Shown here in pieces: positions 56,003 to 64,000 of a DNA stretch of 64,000 nucleotides (position 1 is the stretch's first letter; each line of letters starts with the position of its first letter). This DNA comes from Phlebotomus papatasi (Eukaryota; Arthropoda; Insecta; Diptera; Psychodidae), in assembly GCF_024763615.1 (NCBI RefSeq), contig NC_077224.1:37272712-37336711 (forward strand), given 5' to 3'. Made by a program: the position numbers and the translations under genes. The notes beneath the pieces were generated by a model. The model had not been told where the DNA came from and did not search any database. It saw only the letters and a list, made by a program, of their open reading frames with translations.

Positions 56003-56167
56003 TAAGTGTCTTTTCTTCATTTCATTGTCTTGAGATTAAAGCCTTATTAAAAAGGAGGTTACAACTTTTACTATTAAAAAGAAGATCCCGGAATTAAGGA
56101 TTACTAATATAACGATGACTTTTTATTGTAAAGTAATTTTTTAAGCGGTCGATTTGAAAACATTTTA

Positions 56168-56529
56168 CAGTAAGACTATCGCTAATTCGGCTCTTTTAAG
56201 TTCGGACTACTTTTTGATTCGGGCTGCTGCCCGAAATTTTGAAAATTATAAATAAATAAAATTAAATTTGAAAAAGTTCATCGAAAATTTTTCAGTTTTC
56301 TAATGAAGCAAATATGGTCAACTTTGCCATGGTTTGTCTTAGTTATGATGTAATTTTTGCATTATTAAGGGATTGTCATGAAATTTACCATAAATATAAG
56401 TATGTAAAATTAATATGACTATGCAGACGAACATAAACTCGTTGCATTTTAAAAAGTTTTACGCCCGAATTTCTCTCTAATTCGGGTGATATTTCGGTCA
56501 CAAATGCCCAAATTTGAGAGAGTCTACTG
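56168..56529. mobile_element. TA-flanked MITE (CAGTAGACTCTC-type ends), divergent member
   Basis: Ends CAGTAAGACTATCGCTAATT and inverted TTTGAGAGAGTCTACTG, TA at 56166-56167 and 56530-56531. ATTCGGGC motifs occur inverted in both arms. Ends are related to the copies at 51764 and 52935, but the interior differs. Confidence 0.75.
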
Positions 56530-56599
56530 TATTTATAAAAAAAATAATAATAATAACATCATTTTCATTTTAATAGAAAATTTTTGAATATTCTAACGT

Positions 56600-56800
56600 T
56601 TCTAAAAAAATAAATTGAAAAACTGAAATTTCTGCATTGAAAATGATATTTTTTCATATATTTTCTAAAAGACTCTGGAGTTCAATGTGATGCAATTTAG
56701 AGATAGACAAAAAAAATTATGGATCTGAATTACATTATGGCTAGGTCCAGCTTCCTTTAGAAATATGGATAAAATACCGTTTTCAATGTAGCACCACTTT
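56600..56800. mobile_element. Foldback element related to 15627-15827
   Basis: GCATTGAAAATGATATTTT on the left is repeated inverted near the right end, and the CTTCCTTTAGAAATAT stretch and GGATCTGAATTACATTATGG segment match the element at 15627-15827. Termini not resolved. Confidence 0.5.
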
Positions 56801-57036
56801 TCTAACTTTGAGCACTAAAAAAACTTTCCCGGCTTTGACTACAATTCGTTGCAGTAATTATAAAATTCTTAAACATTTGCAAATATCTATTCTTGTGTAT
56901 TGAGGTAAAAAATCATTCGATTTCCGATAATACTTTTCCTTTGATTTTTTTGAAAAATTTCGATTTTCTTTTGTTGGAATTATTTCAGTTTATTCTTGAA
57001 TAAACATTTTCTCGCTCAAATTATTTAAAATGTATA

Positions 57037-57183
57037 CAGTAGAACTCCGCTATCCTATAGGTCATCACTCTATAGTCCACAATTTATTGACCGTTGACTT
57101 CAAAACACTAATTTTAAGTTAGGTTATGTTTTTTAGTACGCGACATGCAATAACCAAATAAGGCCTATAGCGAGGCTCTACTG
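57037..57183. mobile_element. Small MITE (CAGTAGAACTCCGCTAT ends)
   Basis: 147 bp with ends CAGTAGAACTCCGCTAT and inverted ATAGCGAGGCTCTACTG. TA precedes the left end; the right flank reads TGTA, so the duplication is imperfect. Noncoding. Confidence 0.65.
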
Positions 57184-58014
57184 TGTATTACCTCTTTTTG
57201 ATAAGATTTTCGTCCAAATACATCGGAATATGGAATTTTCAAACGCAACAATTAAATTTTTTGCTTTCCCCCATTACCTATCCCCCTCCCTCCACCAAAC
57301 CAAGGTCCTTTAGGTTTTTTTTGGCCAGTATCCTATGTTGAAAATCTCTTTAAAACAAAATACATCCATAAAAATAGATACCAAAATAATCAATCTATAA
57401 AATTAATTCCTGACAAATACTAAGATTCTACAAACAAATAAAGCTAAATTCTACACTGTTCTATCACATTTACATTGACTGAATGAGTTAAAGAGAACTG
57501 GCAACAGAAGTAGAAACTCACATTTTCGTAATCATCAGAGAGTTACAAAAAAATGTAGCAAAGTTCGAAAACCCGATCAGAGGATATAAAATTTCATAAT
57601 GATTACAATAGATGTGACTTTTATTCAACCTCTGACGGAAGATTTCTTAATTTTTTTTTTTAAATTTCATTACCTACTATGAAACACCGAAATGTTTCTC
57701 TGATCAACCATGAAACTTTATTGAAACATTGTCTTCAAGGCATCCTACAACTTGGATAACATGGATAACTGACCCACCTCGTGCGTCGATTTCCTTGAGG
57801 AAGCCCGCAAGTTGAAAAGACCGGCAAAGAAATAGCATCGAATTTTTCCTGATTTTATTTATTATTCAAGTGAAATACATTTAATGCAGGCGACACGCCA
57901 AGTATCTTAATCCGTCAAATAGTCCAAATGCGCGTCCAGAGATAAATCAGCTGCATAAGTAAATTCGCTAATGCCAATATTTAGTTTTGGGTTGGTTTTT
58001 AAAAAGACTTCCTA

Positions 58015-58020
58015 TTTATT
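58015..58020 (-). promoter_or_regulatory. Poly(A) signal candidate of smt3
   Basis: AATAAA on the minus strand about 305 nt downstream of the smt3 stop. Further hexamers lie at 57854-57863. Choice between them is not possible from sequence alone. Confidence 0.4.
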
Positions 58021-58323
58021 TGAATGAAAATTAAATTATCTTACGACAGAAAAGAAAAAAAAATTCTTATCATTCCCTTCTCACAAAAAACTCCATTTTC
58101 TTTTATCTTCCAAGTGACCACACCACAGAGATCTCCTTTCGTCCGGGAATGTTGGAATTACAATGCGCTTAAGTTATTTTGAGTCAAAAATGAAAAGAGA
58201 AAATTTCACCCACGCTCTAAATTGTTTTCTTTTTCTTATAATTCTGTTGATCTTTAGAGATGTGCATCATTTTAAAATTATCCGCGATGATTCTCGTCCC
58301 TTTGGCTCCCAAAATCCCGGGAG

Positions 58324-59077
58324 TTAGTTGAAGGAGCCACCCGTCTGTTGCTGATACACCTCAATTGTGTCTCCCTCCTCCATTTCCAGGGTGTTTGGGG
58401 TATCATTCTCATTTATTGGCTGTCCATCGAATCGGAATCGGACAACTTGCATTGATAGACCCTAAACAAAAAAAAAAAAAACAATCCAAGAAAATCACAT
58501 CAAGAAAAATATTTCAAAACAAAAACAATAACAACTTACCGCTCTATCGCAGTAGGCATTCATTAGCTTCCGCAGAGGTGTATGTTTTTTAATCTTGAAC
58601 TGCACCACAGCATTGTCCTGACCCAAGACCTTCAGATTAATGTGCTCAGACTCGCCCAGCTTGTTATCCTGCAGTCAAAACAAATCCTTCATCAACCAAT
58701 GCCCCACAAAACAGCACAAAAAATCCCCTTTTCATCCCCAAAAATTGCACAATAGAACGCAATTCCTTCGCGTCCGGAAAGCTCAACAAGGCAACATAAC
58801 CTCAAATTCCGGCGAGACTCCGCCCCATCGCCCCCTCAAACTACCTCATTTTTCTCCCAGAAAATCCACCCAATTTCCATCGCTTGCTCCCCCTCTCCAT
58901 CCCAAGCACCAATTTATCGCGAAAAAACATGGGAAAATTGAGAAAAACGATGCAAAAATCGTGCAGATGACAAGCAATGTCTCAGAAGCCGCTAAAGCGG
59001 CGTTCTGCACAAGCCAATTCGGTCGATAAAATTCACAAGCATTTTACAAGGAAACTTACCTTTTTCTCATCACCCAT
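58324..59077 (-). CDS. smt3: SUMO (small ubiquitin-like modifier)
   Basis: Ubiquitin-like protein conjugated to lysines of target proteins through the E1 Aos1/Uba2 and E2 Ubc9 cascade. Three coding exons join in phase: 59077-59060 (six codons), 58668-58540 and 58461-58324, giving 94 aa. The fold region carries HINLKVLGQDNAVVQFKIKK, TPLRKLMNAYCDR, VVRFRFDGQPINENDTP and EEGDTIEVYQQQTGG. The mature C-terminal diglycine is residues 90-91, followed by a three-residue SFN tail that a SUMO protease must remove before conjugation. The FDGQPI loop is the E1/E2 contact surface. The protein resembles insect Smt3 and vertebrate SUMO-2/3. The first intron is 391 nt and contains a long antisense open frame regarded as chance. 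The start is the only ATG that gives the conserved MGDEKK leader. Confidence 0.96.
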
Positions 59078-59643
59078 TTTTGTCTAATTTGTTGTGGATC
59101 ACGTGAAGTACGAGATTTGGCTGGAATTTGCAGAATCTGCTGCGAAATATCCTAGTAAAAAGAGATTTTAACTTGCACGACACACGCTCTTCACTTGAAG
59201 GAAAGAACAATATGGCGCTGAAATATGGCGGCATACATTCTTGGATAAAATTCACTTGGGTAAACATTTTAGACGATTTTTGGGTAAAATGTAAGTTGTA
59301 AAAACTTTAACTTGGGATAATGTTTAGAATTTTCAAAAATGGTTTTGGATTGAAACGAACTATTTAGATCCTGATTTTATCCACTTTATCAAATCAAAAT
59401 AATTTTTTTTAAATAAATCAAAATAGCCAATTAAGATTCCCATTTGGTTAACAACTATAACTATAGCTAAAGAAAATTTATCATTTCTTTTATTTTTTAA
59501 CTCTTTCCTCGTAATCGACATTAAATTGAATTTTCTTGAAATAAACCTCAAATTTTAGAAGTCATCTTTCATTTTCCAAATAATAAAATTATTTAACACT
59601 TTCATTGAACGACTGTGATCTTTGAAGATTATTGACTCATTAA
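59078..59643. other. Upstream region of smt3
   Basis: Presumed 5' UTR and promoter of smt3 immediately upstream of 59077 (minus strand), with GC content dropping by about 59270. No TATA box recognised; no gene on either strand. Confidence 0.5.
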
Positions 59644-59666
59644 CCCTCTAACAGTGTTTTCTTTAA

Positions 59667-62479
59667 CTCTTTCGTCTCCTTTGGGACTCTGGGTACCCAT
59701 GGAAACAACAATTTTTTTAGACTATCTAGAATCGATAAAAAGGCGATTCTTCTGAGTAATTACCAAGGGGGAGATATTAGACGAAAAATCGTGTACACCA
59801 CTTCCAGCACTTCCTAAATTTGTATGGAAAACGTCAAAGACTTCCACACTTCCGGAAGTGCCATAGGTGATTTCCAGCACTTCTTGCACTTCTAGGCACT
59901 TCCAAGCACTTCCGGCGTTTGAATTTAAAAGTAACGACTAATTTTCTTCAACGAACGGTTAAATTATTATTTTTCGCTTTTTTGGATATCGTAATTGCAT
60001 TTTAATTAAACTGAAAATAAAGCTCTATTTTAATAATTTCTCTTAGAAGGCTGATTTTTTAAATTAATCTAGAAAAGTTATACATGAGGAATCGATCTGC
60101 AAGCGTCAGTGTTATAATAAATTTATTTATTTTTCATGTAGAACATATATTTAAAATAAAAAAAATAGTATTCAGAAGAATATATAAATCAAGAAATTCT
60201 CATAGAAACAAACAGTGTATATCATCACTTAATTTTTTTTTTTAATTAAACAAAACTGAGACGTTTATTTTCTAAATCTCCTTATACTTTATTCAAAGCT
60301 TTTTCTTCACCATTTGCAAAAATTTTAAATTATATATATTACTAGTTTGTTAGTTCTGATATTCCAATGCGACTCAATTGGTGAAAGAAATAAATCTAAT
60401 AATTGCATTACAATATTCGTTTCTTTAATATACTATTAGTGTTTCAAAAAATTTTATTAAAATTCACAAACTAATAGTGACATTCGTCTAATTTTATATT
60501 TTTACTAGGTACGTGTTCATAATTTTAACGCTTTTAACAAAACGTTTTCAAAAGTATATTTAACGTTAATTCGAACAAGATAGAGTATAATGAAAAAATA
60601 AATTAGGGGATACCTACCATTTAATGGTCAAAAGTTTTATACTGAAAAATTCACGGGTTTGGACTACATATTTAGTCCTAAAAAATATTCAAAATTCTAC
60701 CAAGAGTATGTACATTTTCTTTAAATTTTAATCTCTCTGTTTACATCATTGTCTAGAAAAATTTAAAAGAATTTAAAATATTCTATTTAAAAGAATGTGA
60801 AAATGACATTTTGTATATGAATCATAATATATATGTCCTTAAAAGATGCGAAAATCCAGTTTATCACGCTTCTAAAAAATAGTGTTCGTTTTATGTTAAA
60901 AATATTATTTTTGTATACAAAAACTACATAAAAGTTTATAATAAAAAATATATATATATTGTCGAATTAAAACTCAAAACCAAAGAAACCCATATATAAT
61001 TATTGGAGATTTCTTATTTACACTACTTTAGTCGAACTTGAGTCGTAAATATTATATAAAATTAATCATTTATATATTTTTTTAAATTTTCTGTCTCTGC
61101 ATGTTTTTCATTTTTTTTTAATTCTTCGTTTTTTTCTGAAAGTAGTAGGCTAAATTAATATCCTGTAATTTAGTTTTAGTCATACCCGATAGTTTTCAGT
61201 AGCTAAACCATCTCAAAGAATCGTCTACTATTATACTCATTACACTCGAATATTTTCTAACTGAATTTGAAATTTAAATTTTTGGAAGGAATTCCATTAA
61301 GTTTCATCCATTGCAATAGATGGCATTAGTTGAACGATATTTGAACATTTTTACGAGAATTTTGATGAGGAATTGACGATAATTGCGATCAAAAATTACA
61401 TAAATTTAGTTTTCCAAGACATATTTTAATTGCGCTATATGTTTACCAGCACTTTTCCTACTGTATTTAAATGAAAAAAAAGCAAAAATCATTTTATTTT
61501 TGAGACTTCCACTTCCGCAGTACTTCCATTTCAGTGTACACCTCTTCCAAGCTAATATCTCCCCCTTGGTAATTACAAACTATAAGGATGTCCAAATCTA
61601 GGATATTTTTTGCAGGATCCCAATTAACTCCTGAGCTTAGATATTTTTGGTCAAAAATCGTGAATTTTCGATTTTCTGCTTCCTTGCAGATATTGTGACT
61701 TTTTTGATATTTCTAGACCCGAATAAGGAAAAACCTCTCGGGGCCAATAAGTATGATAACTAACAATTACAGATTAATAAATTCGAAAAACAATTTTTTC
61801 TTAAATTTTCAAAAAACTTGTTCAAACTTTATGGGTACTCTCGTCCCCAAAAACCTACAGGTCAAATGTAAGGTTATGCCCGCCATTTGCTTTTTGACAC
61901 CAACCTTGTAAGAAAATTCTAAGCGGGAGCGACATTTTTGCCAATATGGCCGATAATTTTGACATTTGGCAGCGCGGGAGATTGCTTTTGGGGAAGTTTT
62001 TCCTATTCTTCCTGATTTTGGTGAATTCTGATTGTCCAGGAAGTGTCTTTTAGGCTTTTGAGAAAGTTTAATGTCTATACAATAACATTGTGTTGAGAGA
62101 AATGTGTTTTAAAGTGTTATTGTGTAAAATATTTTGAGAAATGTGTTGGCAAGTATATAGGAATTTGGTGTCTTCTTGACCACTTCCAGGACATCCCAGA
62201 AGATACTGGTCAATAATTCTTCTTGTTTTAGTGATAAACTTTGTAAAGGAGTCATTTGACACTCAAAAATAATTCACAAAATTGATATTATTGACTTTTG
62301 GAAAATTGAAGTTTGTATCCTTTGTGTTCTTTTGGGGACGAGAGTACCCATGAATTTTCCAATTTCCCAAAGGAAAAAAAAATTTTCTCTGTAAAAGTAT
62401 CATATTTGACTACTAAGACTTACAATAAAGTGAGTTTAACTGAAATTCGTTCGCTGGATATGTTGAGGTACGGAAAGAG
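59667..62479. mobile_element. Middle TTAA-flanked element of the nest
   Basis: Ends CTCTTTCGTCTCC and inverted GGTACGGAAAGAG, TTAA at 59663-59666 and 62480-62483. A subterminal GGGTACCCATG motif on the left matches GAGTACCCATG on the right. Its ends are related to the MITE at 32348-32568. No transposase recognised in the region 61577-62340. It contains the inner element 59764-61568. Confidence 0.65.
59764..61568. mobile_element. Inner element of the nest, hAT-like by duplication
   Basis: 1.8 kb with inverted ends CAAGGGGGAGATATTAG and an 8-bp direct repeat GTAATTAC on both sides (59756-59763 and 61569-61576). An 8-bp duplication and CA-starting ends fit hAT; the repeat is itself a palindrome, so it could instead be part of a longer terminal repeat. 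Near the left end ACTTCC or CACTTCC occurs many times within about 150 bp (59810-59925), and several times near the right end (61504-61550), like the subterminal binding sites of hAT transposases. The interior is very AT-rich with no transposase. Confidence 0.65.
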
Positions 62480-63046
62480 TTAATATGCAAAAAAAAAAGT
62501 ATGTAGTAAAATAATTTTGTCTAGAGTAATTAATGGTCATAAACTCAAAAAAAAAACCCATCCGTTCTTCATTATCTCTTCTCGTTTGGGCGCCAGGTGA
62601 AAAAAAGTAAAGATCGCCTGGAGACGGTCATTTCTATTTAAATTTAAGGCATCAAAAACTGTTTTTTTTTTAATAGTGAACAAATAGTAAAATAAACAAA
62701 CTTTGAACGTTTTTTATGGATGAATATTCTATAATCTAATAAAAAATGATAATTTTTATGAAAAAAAAAACGTTTAAAAGTTTAGAATTAGACGATAATC
62801 AAGCTGAAAGTGTGTCAATGAGACTGATTTTTAACGAATAGGTTACGCTTACCAGAACAACCAAAACAATTAAATAAAAACAAATCGGTAATTATTGAAA
62901 ATTTTACACCTGAACCGATAACACCATCCAGAGGCGGTAAGTAATATTATCGCAGTAAATGCGATTTATAGAATGACCGTCTTAAGACGGTCTTGCCTGA
63001 TAGAGGGTTAAATCGGAAAAATTTCACGAAATTAAAATTAACATCC

Positions 63047-63734
63047 CCCGTCAAATCATTGCTCTACCTGCCGATTTTACTCGGAGGTTTTTTGAATTTT
63101 AACGGTATATTCTAGTACATTCAGAGAAAATCTGCAGATTCTCGGCAGAATTTCTCCCTAGAAAATTTGCATAACCTCCATTACTTCACAAAAATATTGT
63201 TGATTTATGAAGAAACTGTAGAAGTTATAAAGAAAATTGTATGCTCTGCTTAACAAGCATTACCGAGTACACATTTTAGATACGTAAAAAAACTGCGAGC
63301 AAAAATACTAATTTCTTAAAAATCGCCAATCGAATGATACAAAAACACGAAATTTTGGTCGACACTCTGTTTAAAGTTTTCACTTCACTTTTCTCTACTT
63401 GTAACACGGCGTCGCAGAATTCTTTATTTTATATAAACACCGTGATATCACTAAGAATAACTCTATAGAATTTTGCAAACTTCAGTGAAAAATTTTTCCA
63501 TCTCTTCTGACACATCTTGTCTGGAAAGTCTGGAATGTAGAAAAAATCTACAGAATATCTACAGAAATTCATCAGAGATTCGTCATAAATCTGCCGAAAT
63601 ATTCTGACGAATTTTGTCCCAAGCCCAAATAAAATTCGTAAGAATATCTACAGAATTTATCTGCAGATATTCTGTAGAGGTGTAGATTTTCTCTACAGAA
63701 ATCTTAAAGATATCTGCAGATATTATTTGACGGG
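63047..63734. mobile_element. CCCGTCAAAT-ended MITE, copy 2
   Basis: 688 bp, very similar to 46187-46940 along most of its length, including CTACCTGCCGATTTTACTC near the left end, AACACCGTGATATCAC in the middle and the cluster of ATCTGCAGATATTC palindromes before the right end. It has a shorter left repeat cluster. Immediate flanks allow a 2-bp duplication (CC) but do not prove it. It begins 36 bp after the TTAA flank of the preceding nest. Confidence 0.75.
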
Positions 63735-64000
63735 CCCTTTGTTTTTCAAAACAAAAAAAAGCAAAATCGCACTCAAAATTCGATTAAATTAAACAAATTT
63801 AGTGCGATGTTCAAAAGAAAAAGAGTCCGAAAGAGTAAGAGGAGTAAGATATGCAAAAGATTTGAGAAAAAGGGGTAAATGAAAATGAAATTTTCTAGAT
63901 CCAAAACGTATGACAAAGCCTGTGTGTGTGAAATAATTGCTGTACAAATTATCATATTAACGACGGATGCAGAGAGAAAAGATTTAGAAATCTTGAAATT
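63735..64000. other. Noncoding window end
   Basis: AT-rich, no open frame of note. TCGCACTCAAAATTCGATTA near 63766 resembles TCGCACTCAAAATTAGACTA near 201, perhaps another small dispersed repeat. Confidence 0.4.

Larger units (their letters stand above)
55389..58014. other. Intergenic region between smt3 and Ppt1
   Basis: No coding sequence recognised. Contains elements at 55583-56002, 56168-56529, about 56600-56800 and 57037-57183. The first 190 bp should include the Ppt1 promoter; no TATA box was recognised. The part above 57854 probably belongs to alternative smt3 3' UTR, as AATAAA on the minus strand also occurs at 57854-57863. Confidence 0.55.
59644..63007. mobile_element. Outer TTAA-flanked element of a three-level nest
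   Basis: Ends CCCTCTAACAGTG and inverted CCTGATAGAGGG, with TTAA at 59640-59643 and 63008-63011. Almost all of its length is a second TTAA element (59667-62479); its own remaining DNA is about 62484-63007, which includes GACGGTC repeats (near 62620 and around 62976-62990). Probably piggyBac-type and nonautonomous. Confidence 0.65.

Noticed and set aside
58640..59029. 129-codon plus-strand ORF
   Set aside because: It lies antisense across the first intron and second exon start of smt3, has biased composition and no domain.

Overview
The window looks like nuclear DNA of an insect, most likely a dipteran. It is AT-rich, its genes are split by GT..AG introns, and its proteins read as orthologues of fly genes. 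A sand fly or another lower dipteran would fit, but the species cannot be fixed from the sequence. There is no bacterial or viral gene organisation, no CRISPR array, no rRNA and no convincing functional tRNA gene.

Four host genes can be assembled exon by exon, all on the minus strand. (1) A CRAL-TRIO lipid-transfer protein has five coding exons between 2242 and 9786, and perhaps a noncoding first exon ending at 14439. (2) Hs2st, heparan sulfate 2-O-sulfotransferase, has three coding exons between 45276 and 54018 and a 7.6-kb second intron. (3) Ppt1, palmitoyl-protein thioesterase 1, has four coding exons between 54251 and 55388; its stop lies only 232 bp from the Hs2st start. (4) The SUMO gene (smt3) has three coding exons between 58324 and 59077. 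All four have intact frames, matching splice phases and family-length products. They do not form a pathway: lipid transfer, Golgi glycosaminoglycan sulfation, lysosomal depalmitoylation and nuclear/cytoplasmic protein modification.

The rest is mostly transposable elements. The 20-kb stretch from about 14.5 to 34.6 kb has no supportable host coding gene. Two apparently full-length non-LTR retrotransposons with uninterrupted ORFs stand close together. One is an RNase H-bearing LOA-like element (34649-39107, 12-bp target-site duplication). The other is an RTE-like element (39487-42681, 13-bp target-site duplication). Many short foldback or MITE-type elements are recognisable by their terminal inverted repeats: TA-flanked (Tc1/mariner-like), TTAA-flanked (piggyBac-like), TAA-flanked (Harbinger-like) and one with a possible 8-bp hAT-like duplication. 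A decayed Tc1/mariner element and a decayed reverse-transcriptase fragment are also present.

Three structures stand out. A 0.55-kb inverted-repeat element at 20603-21156 carries a hammerhead-ribozyme-like motif in each arm and has 14-bp direct repeats at its ends, suggesting a Penelope-like origin. The large Hs2st intron holds a four-part nest of elements around a 1.35-kb near-perfect palindrome, followed by a satellite of about 245-bp units. At 59.6-63.0 kb three elements are nested inside one another. All element boundaries were read by eye; family names beyond the terminal repeats and duplications are inference.
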